DNA from: Pseudomonadota bacterium
GTDB taxonomy: Bacteria; Pseudomonadota; Alphaproteobacteria; Acetobacterales; Acetobacteraceae
Assembly (NCBI GenBank): GCA_021828605.1
Contig: JAJZEG010000166.1
Location: 1 to 12,042, forward strand
Direction: 5' to 3'
Length of the DNA: 12,042 bases
The position numbers and the translations under genes are program-made. Below the pieces are notes generated by a model. That model did not search any database. It was given only the letters and a program-made list of their open reading frames with translations, and was not told the DNA's origin. Shown in pieces: positions 1 to 6,568 of this stretch (position 1 is the stretch's first letter; each line of letters starts with the position of its first letter).

Positions 1-1
1 T

Positions 2-1000
2 GTGCTGATGGCGCGCAAAGCAAGCTTGCCGGTGGCCGCCCAACTCGACGCCCCGGCTCAGGCCGCCGCCGAATTCGCCTTTGCCAATCGGGTCGAGACC
101 GGCGCTGGCACGATTACCCTCCCCTCGGTGCCCTGGCGGTTCTTACCGCTCGCGACCGAAGCCGGCGTCGCCGGGGTGCTGGGCGTGCAGCCGAGCGCAC
201 CGCTCAGCGAGCCGCTGGCCCAGGCGCTGAGCGCGCTGGCCGATCAATCGGCGATGGCCACCGAACGGCTACGCTTGGCCGCGCGCGCCGCCGAAGCCAA
301 TGCGCAAATCACCACCCAGAAACTGCGCACCGCTTTGCTCTCCTCGCTGTCGCATGATCTGCGCACCCCGCTCACCGCGATTCGCGGCGCCGCCGAAACC
401 CTCGCGGTGCCCGGCCTGCCCGAGGTGACGCGCACCGATCTGCTCGCCAGCATCGTCCAGGATGTCGGCCGGATGACCCGGTTTCTGGCCAATATCACCG
501 GCATGGCGCGGATCGAGACCGGCGAAATCATCGCCCGCCGCGAACCGGTTTTCCTGCCGGACCTGATCGAAGCCGCGGTCGCCCGGGTGCCGGACGCCTT
601 CCACGCCGCGGTCAACCTTGCCCCGGATGCGCAGATGGTGCTGGCCGATCCGGCCTTGCTCGAACAGGTTGTGGTGAATTTGCTGGAAAATGCGGTCAAA
701 TATGCGCCGGATGGCTCATCGATCATCATTAGCGGGGTGATCGAGGCGAACCGGCTGGCGCTCTCGGTCGCCGATGAGGGGATTGGCATCGAGCCTGCCG
801 ATTTGCCGCATATTTTCGATAGTTTTTTTCGTGCCGCGCGGGGCGACCGGGTGGCGCCGGGCACGGGCTTGGGTCTTGCCATCGCGCAGGCCTTTATCGA
901 GGCGATGGATGGCGAGATCACTGCGGCCAGCCCGCGCCCGGATCTGCCCAATGATGGTCTGCCGGGAACCATCGTGACGCTCCGGCTGCGGATCCCATGA
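2..1000 (+). CDS. kdpD: KdpD sensor histidine kinase, C-terminal part (5' end outside window)
   Basis: This is the C-terminal third of a membrane sensor kinase that detects potassium limitation or osmotic stress and phosphorylates KdpE. The reading frame is open to the window edge, so the GTG at base 2 is not the real start. KdpD is normally close to 900 residues and only 332 are seen. Numbered from base 2, residues 1-90 look like the end of the GAF-like region. A helical linker follows, then the HisKA H-box SHDLRTPLTA with phospho-acceptor His118. The ATPase domain has the N-box NLLENAVKYAP (Asn230), G1 box DEGIG (about 258-262) and G2 box GTGLGLA (about 287-293). Identification as KdpD rather than another kinase rests on the order of domains and on the overlapping kdpE. 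The usual target operon kdpFABC would lie upstream and is not visible. Confidence 0.9.
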   Translation: MLMARKASLPVAAQLDAPAQAAAEFAFANRVETGAGTITLPSVPWRFLPLATEAGVAGVLGVQPSAPLSEPLAQALSALADQSAMATERLRLAARAAEANAQITTQKLRTALLSSLSHDLRTPLTAIRGAAETLAVPGLPEVTRTDLLASIVQDVGRMTRFLANITGMARIETGEIIARREPVFLPDLIEAAVARVPDAFHAAVNLAPDAQMVLADPALLEQVVVNLLENAVKYAPDGSSIIISGVIEANRLALSVADEGIGIEPADLPHIFDSFFRAARGDRVAPGTGLGLAIAQAFIEAMDGEITAASPRPDLPNDGLPGTIVTLRLRIP

Positions 1001-1707
1001 TGACGGGTCGTATTCTGGTGGTGGATGATGAGCCGCAAATCCACCGCTTCCTGAAACCGGCTTTGGAGGCGGTGGGCTATACCGCGTTGCGTGCCGCGAC
1101 CGGGGCCGAAGCCTTGCGGCTGGCGGCGACGGCGGCGCCGGATCTGATTTTGCTTGATCTTGGCCTGCCGGACATCGACGGTCAGGAGGTGCTGACCCGG
1201 CTGCGCGCTTTCTGCGCCGCACCGATCATTGTGCTCTCGGCGCGCGAGCGTGAGGTTGAAAAAATTGCCGCTCTGGATGCCGGGGCGCATGATTATGTTG
1301 AAAAACCCTTCGCCTTGGGCGAACTGCTGGCGCGCATCCGCGCCGCTTTGCGCCTGCAAGCCCAGCCCAACCAATCAGCACCGGCTTTGACCCTGGATCG
1401 CCTAACCCTCGACCCGGAACGCCGCACAGCCCAGCTGATGACCGATCAAGGCCCAACCGATCTGGGCCTGACCCGGATTCAGTATAATTTGCTCGCTTTA
1501 TTTATCCGTAACCAAGGGCGGGTGTTGACCCACCGGCAAATCCTGACCACTATTTGGGGCCCGGCGCATAGTGAAGATATTGCTTATCTGCGGATTTTCG
1601 TGAGCCAGCTTCGGCGAAAACTTGATCATTCCGGGTTTGCGCTGATTACCGAGCCTGGTATCGGCTACCGGATGGCCGAAGCGGGCGCGGTGCGAGGGTC
1701 GATTTAG
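997..1707 (+). CDS. kdpE: KdpE, OmpR/PhoB-family response regulator
   Basis: KdpE is the cytoplasmic partner of KdpD. Once phosphorylated it binds the promoter of the high-affinity K+-ATPase operon. The 236-residue protein has the usual length and two domains. The receiver (about 5-120) has the acidic pair Asp10/Asp11, the phosphorylation site Asp54 in LILLDLGLPDIDG, Ser81 and Lys103 in VEKPF. The winged-helix DNA-binding domain (about 128-227) includes LTRIQYNLLALF, the recognition-helix region ending in FVSQLRRKLD, and the wing ITEPGIGYRM. The ATG overlaps the stop of the sensor gene (ATGA, 997-1000), so the two are translationally coupled. A second ATG directly follows the first and either could be used. 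No clear terminator separates it from the transporter gene 104 bases downstream. Confidence 0.93.
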   Translation: MMTGRILVVDDEPQIHRFLKPALEAVGYTALRAATGAEALRLAATAAPDLILLDLGLPDIDGQEVLTRLRAFCAAPIIVLSAREREVEKIAALDAGAHDYVEKPFALGELLARIRAALRLQAQPNQSAPALTLDRLTLDPERRTAQLMTDQGPTDLGLTRIQYNLLALFIRNQGRVLTHRQILTTIWGPAHSEDIAYLRIFVSQLRRKLDHSGFALITEPGIGYRMAEAGAVRGSI

Positions 1708-1796
1708 GCATTAATGGGACATCAACGCTGCCGGTTGTCGCGCCTATTTTTCTCTGTCATAGCCGATAGCAGGCAAACAAGTGCCGCTGAATAATT

Positions 1797-1803
1797 AAGG
1801 GGA
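1797..1803 (+). promoter_or_regulatory. Strong Shine-Dalgarno of the MFS transporter gene
   Basis: AAGGGGA lies 8 bases before the ATG at 1812 and fixes that start. The 104-base gap from kdpE to this gene is the only intergenic space in the first 5.6 kb, so a promoter for the tcu-like operon should lie here. I see only a weak candidate (TTGTCG at 1735-1740, CATAGC at 1758-1763, 17-base spacer), and no clear operator or rho-independent terminator. Confidence 0.6.
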
Positions 1804-1811
1804 AACAGACT

Positions 1812-3143
1812 ATGCCAAGCAATGCACCGATTGCGCGACCGCAAACTGGCGGCGCGGGGCCAACATCCAAGCAAATCACCAAAGTCGCTGTTGCCAGCAT
1901 CGTCGGATCGGTGATTGAGCAATATGATTTTCTGGTCACCGGCATTATTGCGGCCACCATCTGGGGCGGCATTTTCTTCAAGCTCCCCGCACTGGCAGCC
2001 GTAGCCGCTGCGATTGGCATTTATGGCATCGGCATTATGATCCGGCCTGTCGGCGCCTATATTTTCGGCAACATCGCCGATCGCTCGGGTCGTAAAAACG
2101 CGATGGTTTATGCGCTGGTGCTGATGGGTGTCAGCACGCTGCTGATCGGCTTGACGCCCACCTATGATCAGATTGGGGTGGTCGCGCCGATCCTATTGAT
2201 CGTGTTTCGGTTGGCGCAGGGGATCAGCTTTGGTGCGGAGTTCGGCACCGCCTCGACCTGGGTGGTTGAGCAGGCGGCGCAATCGAAATATCGCGGCTTT
2301 TGGGGCGCATGGGTGGGTTTTGCGATCCCGATTGGCTTGCTGCTCGGCTTTGGCTCGGTGATTTTCGTCAAATCGCTGATGAGCCATGCCGATTTTATCG
2401 CCTATGGCTGGCGCATTTTCTTTTTCATCGGCTTCGCGGTCGCGATTGTCGGCCTGATCATCCGGCTGCGCACCGAGGATAGTTTTCTGTTCGAGGGGCT
2501 GAAAGCCGAGCGCAAAGTGCTCGACTATCCGGCAGCGCGGGTTTGGCGCGAACTGCCGGGGCGGATTTTGCGCATGTCGCTGGTCAATGCCATGTTTAGC
2601 GGCGCGTTTTTCCTGAGTTTCGTGTTCGGCACCGGCTATATGAAAGTCGTCGGCTTCACCGGCGCGCAGGCCGAAGCGATTGGCTTGATCGCGGCGGCCT
2701 CGATGTTAGTGTTCATGATTATCGGCGCGTTTTTGGCCGATAAAATCAGCCGCCGCATCGTGCTGCTGATCGCCGCCGTGACGTTTCTGGTTTTCGCCAT
2801 CCCGTATTTCTATCTGATCAACACGCATCAACTGGTGCTGGCCGCGATTGCCGAAATCATCGGCTTTGGCTTCGTGTTTGGCTTTGGCTATGGGGCGATC
2901 CCCGCCTTCTATACCGAGAATTTTCCAACGCGCTATCGCGCCTCCGGGGCGAGTGCGGGCTATCAGATCTCGCAAGTCTATGGCGGCGGTTTGATCCCGA
3001 TCCTGGCGGGGTTGATTCTCAAAAGCGTTGGGATCAAGCACGCGTTTGTTTATATCGGCCTGCTGGTGATGGTCTATGCGCTGGCGGCGATTTGGGCGAT
3101 CCTGACCACGCCTGAGACCAAGGGGATCGACCTCGCGGACTGA
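1812..3143 (+). CDS. MHS-family MFS transporter, probable carboxylate:H+ symporter (TcuC-like role)
   Basis: This 443-residue, 12-helix major facilitator of the metabolite:H+ symporter type (relatives include ShiA, KgtP and CitA/TcuC) is an inner-membrane protein. Diagnostic sites are the helix-1 acidic motif IEQYDF (Glu36, Asp39), the loop 2-3 motif GNIADRSGRK (86-95), the helix-4 motif FRLAQGISFGAEFGTAS (about 132-148), and the late segment ENFPTRYRASGASAGYQ. Most family members have GGEWGGA where this protein has GAEFGTA. The start is supported by a strong Shine-Dalgarno at 1797-1803. The tcuA-like gene begins 4 bases after its stop, so one operon is likely and the substrate is probably a tricarboxylate such as tricarballylate or citrate. 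The sequence alone resembles general MHS carriers, so the exact substrate is inferred from context. Confidence 0.85.
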   Translation: MPSNAPIARPQTGGAGPTSKQITKVAVASIVGSVIEQYDFLVTGIIAATIWGGIFFKLPALAAVAAAIGIYGIGIMIRPVGAYIFGNIADRSGRKNAMVYALVLMGVSTLLIGLTPTYDQIGVVAPILLIVFRLAQGISFGAEFGTASTWVVEQAAQSKYRGFWGAWVGFAIPIGLLLGFGSVIFVKSLMSHADFIAYGWRIFFFIGFAVAIVGLIIRLRTEDSFLFEGLKAERKVLDYPAARVWRELPGRILRMSLVNAMFSGAFFLSFVFGTGYMKVVGFTGAQAEAIGLIAAASMLVFMIIGAFLADKISRRIVLLIAAVTFLVFAIPYFYLINTHQLVLAAIAEIIGFGFVFGFGYGAIPAFYTENFPTRYRASGASAGYQISQVYGGGLIPILAGLILKSVGIKHAFVYIGLLVMVYALAAIWAILTTPETKGIDLAD

Positions 3144-3147
3144 CATC

Positions 3148-4551
3148 ATGGACGGCATCGACGATGATGCCCTCTGGGACGTGGCGGTGATTGGCGGCGG
3201 TAACGCGGCGTTATGCGCGGCCATCACCGCCCGCGAGGCGGGTGCCAGCGTGGTGTTGCTCGAAGCAGCGCCACGCGCCTTTCGCGGCGGCAATTCCCGC
3301 CACACCCGCAATTTACGCGCGATGCACGATCAACCCGCCGGGGTTTTGGTGGAAACCTATGGCGAGGATGAATATTGGGACGATCTGCTGCGCGTCACGG
3401 GCGGGCAGACCGATGAGGCTTTGGCACGGATGACCATTCGCGCCTCGGCGGGTGCGCCGGGTTGGATGGCGGCGCGGGGTGTCGCGTTTCAACCCTCGCT
3501 GAGCGGCACGCTGAGCCTGGGGCGCACTAACGGGTTTTTTCTGGGCGGCGGCAAGGCGTTGGTGAATGCCTATTATGCGAAAGCGGAAAATCTGGGCGTG
3601 CGGATTTTATATGATACCGAGGTTGCCGGGGTCACGCTGGATGATGGGTTGGTTCGTGACCTGACGCTGATCAGCCGGGGATTTCCGGTGACGTTGCGCG
3701 CGCGCGCGGTGGTGGCGGCGAGCGGCGGGTTCCAGGCTAATACCGCCTGGATGCGGGAAAACTGGGGCGAGGCTGCTGATAATTTCATTATTCGCGGCAC
3801 GCCTTATGCTCAGGGCACGGTTCTGCGCGATTTGCTCCGGCAGGGTGTCGCGCAGGTGGGCGACCCGACGCAATGCCATGCGGTGGCCATCGATGCCCGC
3901 GCACCGAAATTTGACGGGGGGATTGTGACCCGGCTCGATTGTGTGCCGTTTAGTATTGTGGTGGATCGGGATGGCCATCGGTTTTATGATGAAGGCGAGG
4001 ATGTCTGGCCGAAACGCTATGCGATCTGGGGTCGGTTGGTGGCGCAGCGTCCCGGGCAGATCGCGTTTTCGATTATTGATACCAAAGCCGAATCGCTGTT
4101 CATGCCGTCGGTCTTTCCGGCGATCCGAGCGGGGACGATTGGCGAATTAGCGACAAAGCTGGGGCTTGATCCGCTGGGCCTTGAGGCGACGATCAAGGCG
4201 TTCAACGCCGCCGTGGTCCCCGGCGCGTTCGATGGCACCAGGCTGGACGGGTGCGCGACTGCGGGGTTGGAGCCGCCGAAAACCCACTGGGCGCGCACCA
4301 TCGATACACCACCTTTCATTGGCTATCCGCTGCGTCCGGGCATCACCTTCACCTATTTGGGCGTGCGGGTGAATGAACGGGCCCAGGTGCTGATGGAGCA
4401 TGGCCGGGCGGCGGCGAACCTATGGGCGAGCGGCGAGATCATGGCGGGCAATATTCTAGGGCGCGGTTATTTGGCCGGCTTTGGGATGACCATCGGGACG
4501 GTGTTTGGCCGGATTGCTGGCTTGGAGGCGGCACGCTATGCGCGAAACTGA
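3148..4551 (+). CDS. tcuA: FAD-dependent tricarballylate dehydrogenase TcuA-like
   Basis: This is a flavoprotein of the succinate dehydrogenase/fumarate reductase superfamily. In the characterised Salmonella system TcuA oxidises tricarballylate to cis-aconitate, which then enters the TCA cycle. The 467 residues match the usual family length. The N-terminal FAD-binding Rossmann motif is DVAVIGGGNAALCAAI (11-26), with Glu39 at the end of the second strand for the ribose. RGGNSRHTRN (46-55) follows as the second flavin contact. The C-terminal FAD segment includes ASGEIMAGNILGRGYLAGFG. The gene starts 4 bases after the transporter stop without an obvious Shine-Dalgarno, suggesting translational coupling. 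Its last 14 bases overlap tcuB. The neighbouring TcuB-like gene makes the tricarballylate/citrate assignment much better than a generic FAD oxidoreductase, but substrate specificity is not shown by sequence. Confidence 0.88.
   Translation: MDGIDDDALWDVAVIGGGNAALCAAITAREAGASVVLLEAAPRAFRGGNSRHTRNLRAMHDQPAGVLVETYGEDEYWDDLLRVTGGQTDEALARMTIRASAGAPGWMAARGVAFQPSLSGTLSLGRTNGFFLGGGKALVNAYYAKAENLGVRILYDTEVAGVTLDDGLVRDLTLISRGFPVTLRARAVVAASGGFQANTAWMRENWGEAADNFIIRGTPYAQGTVLRDLLRQGVAQVGDPTQCHAVAIDARAPKFDGGIVTRLDCVPFSIVVDRDGHRFYDEGEDVWPKRYAIWGRLVAQRPGQIAFSIIDTKAESLFMPSVFPAIRAGTIGELATKLGLDPLGLEATIKAFNAAVVPGAFDGTRLDGCATAGLEPPKTHWARTIDTPPFIGYPLRPGITFTYLGVRVNERAQVLMEHGRAAANLWASGEIMAGNILGRGYLAGFGMTIGTVFGRIAGLEAARYARN
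4524..4528 (+). promoter_or_regulatory. Shine-Dalgarno deciding the tcuB start
   Basis: GGAGG lies 9 bases before the ATG at 4538, inside the end of the preceding gene. It favours that ATG over an in-frame TTG at 4505, which would add 11 residues and has no such site. Confidence 0.6.
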
Positions 4552-5626
4552 CGCGGCGATTTCAAGCGAAGCCAATCGGGTGATGGAAATTTGCAATGCC
4601 TGCCGCTATTGCGAGGGATATTGCGCGGTTTTTCCGGCAATGACCTTGCACCGCGCCTTCGCGCAGGCGGATTTGAACTATCTCGCGAATCTCTGCCATA
4701 ATTGCAAAGCCTGTTATCAGGCCTGCCAATATGCGCCGCCGCATCCGTTCGGCGTGAATGTGCCGCAGACATTTTCGCTCCTGCGCGATCAAACCTACCG
4801 GCGCTATGCGTGGCCCGATCCGTTGGCCCACGCGTTTGAGCGCAACGGGGTGGTGGTTTCCCTGCTCACCGCCTTGACGGTGATCGTGGTGCTGGTGTTG
4901 ACCGCCGCTTTGGCGGCGCCGGGTGCCTTTGCGCATGGGTGGACCGGCGCCGGGGCGTTTTACCGCGTCATCCCCTGGGCGGCGATGACCGGCGTGGCGC
5001 TGGTCACGCTTGGCTTCGCGGCGCTGGCGATGGCGGTGGGGGCTGCGCGGTTCTGGCGCGAATCTGGTCCGGTTCGGGTGACATCGCGTGCGGTGCTGCG
5101 CGGGCTTCATGACGCGTTTACCCTGAAAAATCTGGGCGGTGGTGGCCAGGGCTGTAACGATTTGGGCGAGCATTTTTCCACCATCCGACGGTCATTGCAT
5201 CATGCCATGGCTTACGGATTTCTCGCTTGCTTCGCTGCCACCTGTACGGCTGCTTTTGCCGCCGATATTTTGGGCTGGCCCGCACCCTATCCCTGGTTCA
5301 GCCTGCCGGTGCTGCTCGGGAGTTTGGGCGGGATTGGTCTGCTGGTCGGCACCACCGGTCTGGTCGGGCTAAAATTCGTCACCGATCCAGCCCCGTTGGC
5401 CCGGCGCCTGCTCGGCGCGGACATCGCTTTATTGGGGCTGCTTTGGCTTGCTGCCGCGACAGGATTATTGTTGCTGGTGCTGCGCGATACCGCATTGATG
5501 CCGCTCCTGTTGGCGGTGCATTTGGGGGTCATTTTGGCGTTGTTTTTGGCGCTGCCCTACAGCAAATTTGTCCATGGGCTGTATCGGACCCTGGCCCTGA
5601 TCCGCGCTGCGGCTGATCGGGGATAG
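4538..5626 (+). CDS. tcuB: TcuB-like 4Fe-4S membrane electron-transfer protein
   Basis: TcuB reoxidises the flavin of TcuA and passes the electrons to the membrane quinone pool. With the ATG at 4538 the protein has 362 residues. The N-terminal cytoplasmic domain carries two CxxCxxCxxxC clusters, C19-C22-C25-C29 and C53-C56-C59-C63, enough for two [4Fe-4S] centres. The motif YAPPHPFGVNVPQ follows. The rest is membrane domain: hydrophobic segments at about 104-130, 144-170, 222-245, 255-282, 295-316 and 320-342. The conserved loop GCNDLGEHFSTIRRSLHH (about 205-222) provides candidate haem-ligand histidines. The gene overlaps its predecessor by 14 bases. It is complete and no key cysteine is missing. 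Databases often call this family CitB or citrate-utilisation protein B, so the pathway could be citrate rather than tricarballylate. Confidence 0.9.
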   Translation: MRETDAAISSEANRVMEICNACRYCEGYCAVFPAMTLHRAFAQADLNYLANLCHNCKACYQACQYAPPHPFGVNVPQTFSLLRDQTYRRYAWPDPLAHAFERNGVVVSLLTALTVIVVLVLTAALAAPGAFAHGWTGAGAFYRVIPWAAMTGVALVTLGFAALAMAVGAARFWRESGPVRVTSRAVLRGLHDAFTLKNLGGGGQGCNDLGEHFSTIRRSLHHAMAYGFLACFAATCTAAFAADILGWPAPYPWFSLPVLLGSLGGIGLLVGTTGLVGLKFVTDPAPLARRLLGADIALLGLLWLAAATGLLLLVLRDTALMPLLLAVHLGVILALFLALPYSKFVHGLYRTLALIRAAADRG

Positions 5627-5661
5627 GCTGCTAGGCCGATTGGCCGATCAGCTGGCCAGCC
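5626..5661. terminator. Possible bidirectional hairpin between tcuB and brnA
   Basis: The 21-base gap between these convergent genes, plus the end of brnA, is rich in inverted GGCC/TGGCC repeats. These include TGGCC (5641-5645) facing GGCCA (5654-5658), and GGCTG (5626-5630) facing CAGCC (5657-5661). Such a structure could stop transcription from both sides. It has no following T-run, so rho-independent function is uncertain. Confidence 0.25.
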
Positions 5662-5905
5662 AGCGTTTCAGGGCATCATTGGCGCGCGTCTGCCAGCGTG
5701 GCCCGGAGGCTTTCAATTTTTCGACAACATCGCGATCAAGGCGCAAGGTCACTTGCTGCTTGGGTGCCGCAGCGGGTGGGCGACCCCGCTTGATCAGTTT
5801 CGGCCCATCATACAAAGCTGCGCGCGCAAAGAACGCATCACCCAGATCGGGCGCATCATCCGGGTCGATCCATGGCGCGGTGCCAGCGTTCGGTTTCTTT
5901 GACAT
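5648..5905 (-). CDS. brnA: BrnA antitoxin, ribbon-helix-helix family
   Basis: BrnA is the antitoxin of a type II pair. It binds and neutralises the BrnT ribonuclease and represses the shared promoter. Two starts are possible, 5911 and 5905. I chose 5905 because a GAGG (minus strand, 5916-5913) stands 7 bases upstream of it but only 1 base from the other. The 85-residue protein shows the family signature in order: an acidic N-terminal toxin-binding stretch WIDPDDAPDLGDAFFARAALYDG, the basic hinge KRGRPPAAAPKQQ, and the RHH DNA-binding region VTLRLDRDVVEKLKASGPRWQTRANDALKRWLAS. The GPRWQTRxN segment is typical of BrnA. It follows brnT with a 50-base overlap, in the usual toxin-first order. Convergent to tcuB, with 21 bases between their stops. 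Confidence 0.9.
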   Translation of the reverse strand: MSKKPNAGTAPWIDPDDAPDLGDAFFARAALYDGPKLIKRGRPPAAAPKQQVTLRLDRDVVEKLKASGPRWQTRANDALKRWLAS

Positions 5906-6137
5906 GGGCATACCTCATTGAAATGACGCGCCGCGTTCCATCGCGAGGCGTCCATATGATCACCACCAACCGGTCCGCGAGATATCCCGCCGTGATATAA
6001 CGCAGCTCGCCATACTCATGCCGGTCATCCGGTGCCGTCGCGTGGCGACCGTCAAACACGGCGGCGGCATCGGCAAAATCAAGCCCGCGATGCTCGATTG
6101 TAGCGGCGCGCTTGGCCGGATCGAAGGTGATCTTCAC
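5856..6137 (-). CDS. brnT: BrnT toxin, RelE-like ribonuclease
   Basis: BrnT is a small endoribonuclease toxin that inhibits translation when its antitoxin BrnA is lost. The 93 residues fit the family: KITFDPAKRAATIEHRGLDFADAAAVFDG at the N-terminus, a central RHEYGELRYITAGYLADRLVVIIWTPRDG, and the C-terminal RRVISMRYAHVKETERW, which contains conserved basic residues. The start codon is GTG at 6137-6135. No ATG is available upstream, and the next Met is near the C-terminus. No Shine-Dalgarno precedes the GTG. The predicted transcription start from the promoter at 6172-6144 falls almost exactly on the GTG, so the gene may be translated from a leaderless mRNA. The module is intact and probably autoregulated through the palindrome at 6145-6156. 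Confidence 0.9.
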   Translation of the reverse strand: MKITFDPAKRAATIEHRGLDFADAAAVFDGRHATAPDDRHEYGELRYITAGYLADRLVVIIWTPRDGTRRVISMRYAHVKETERWHRAMDRPG

Positions 6138-6143
6138 CGACTT

Positions 6144-6172
6144 ATTGTAGCTACAAAAAATGCGTGTGGCAA
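6144..6172 (-). promoter_or_regulatory. brnTA promoter with overlapping 12-bp palindromic operator
   Basis: Read on the minus strand, TTGCCA (6172-6167) is a near-consensus -35 box. It is followed by exactly 17 bases and then TACAAT (6149-6144), a near-consensus -10 box. The perfect palindrome TTGTAGCTACAA (6145-6156) overlaps the -10 box. A dimeric ribbon-helix-helix repressor such as BrnA would be expected to bind such a site and block RNA polymerase. Promoter spacing and symmetry are seen directly; BrnA binding is inferred from known BrnTA autoregulation. Confidence 0.7.
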
Positions 6173-6301
6173 GTGAATACGTCGCCGCGCGCGTGCGCCC
6201 GCGCGTGCCGCGTTAATGCGTATCCGATGGTCCATAGTGCAGCATCCCGGATCACCCCAGTTCATGCACGGATGGGGGATGAGATGTAGGTCTGGAAAAT
6301 G

Positions 6302-6343
6302 ACCAACAAGATAAGCAATCATTCAATGATGGTTTAGGTTGGT
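6302..6343 (-). terminator. Weak candidate terminator or structure downstream of tRNA-Ser
   Basis: Immediately beyond the tRNA 3' end, ACCAAC (6302-6307) and GTTGGT (6338-6343) are inverted repeats. They enclose a second inverted pair, ATCATT (6318-6323) and AATGAT (6325-6330). On the minus strand a short CATTTTCC follows. It could help end the tRNA transcript, but the stems are short and the T-run is poor. Confidence 0.22.
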
Positions 6344-6344
6344 A

Positions 6345-6436
6345 TGGCGGAGGGGATGGGATTCGAACCCACGAAACGATTTGACTCGTTTAACGGTTTA
6401 GCAAACCGCCGCCTTCGGCCACTCGGCCACCCCTCC
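6345..6436 (-). tRNA. tRNA-Ser, anticodon GCT
   Basis: On the minus strand the acceptor stem GGAGGGG (6436-6430) pairs with CCCCTCC (6355-6349). It is followed by discriminator G (6348) and an encoded CCA (6347-6345). The D-arm region reads TGGCCGAGTGG. The anticodon arm GGTTTGCTAAACC has GCT at 6402-6400, which reads AGC/AGT serine codons. A long variable arm, as required of a class II serine tRNA, precedes the T-arm GTGGGTTCGAATCCCAT. The total is 92 bases with CCA. An open reading frame on the plus strand passes through the tRNA but is not the real beginning of the flippase gene. Confidence 0.96.
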
Positions 6437-6532
6437 GCCGGGGACACGGCGTATGCTGCGTGGGTATTAGAGGGTGGGGCGGCGCTCGTAAAGGGTGGGG
6501 CTATCGGCGCGGCGGAATCAATGGTTATCTGT

Positions 6533-6563
6533 GCGCAATGGGAGACGGGGCGCAATGGGAGAC
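6533..6563 (+). repeat. Tandem 14-bp duplication carrying the flippase Shine-Dalgarno
   Basis: GCGCAATGGGAGAC occurs at 6533-6546 and again at 6550-6563, a 17-base period. Each copy contains GGGAG. The second copy is the ribosome-binding site of the flippase start at 6569. The first is correctly spaced for a five-codon ORF (ATG at 6555, TGA at 6567-6569) whose stop overlaps the flippase ATG. Confidence 0.7.
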
Positions 6564-6568
6564 CGGTG

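Noticed and set aside
244..1374. 376-codon minus-strand ORF across the kdpDE region
   Set aside because: It is a long Ser/Arg/Ala-rich shadow ORF opposite two textbook two-component genes, with no recognisable domain.
5640..5921. 93-codon plus-strand ORF
   Set aside because: It is the antisense shadow of brnA, which has unmistakable family motifs.
6186..6212. Repeat of CGCGCGTGC (6188-6196 and 6200-6208)
   Set aside because: It is low-complexity CpG-rich sequence. Two short copies with 12-base spacing are easily expected by chance here.
6134..6322. 62-codon minus-strand ORF upstream of brnT
   Set aside because: It overlaps the clear brnTA promoter and the brnT start, has no ribosome-binding site, and its translation (Arg/His/Cys-rich, no domain) looks like noise.
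6344..6568. N-terminal extension of the flippase reading frame across the tRNA region
   Set aside because: The first 30 or so codons are the antisense of tRNA-Ser. The hydrophobic protein begins at 6569, where a proper Shine-Dalgarno is present.
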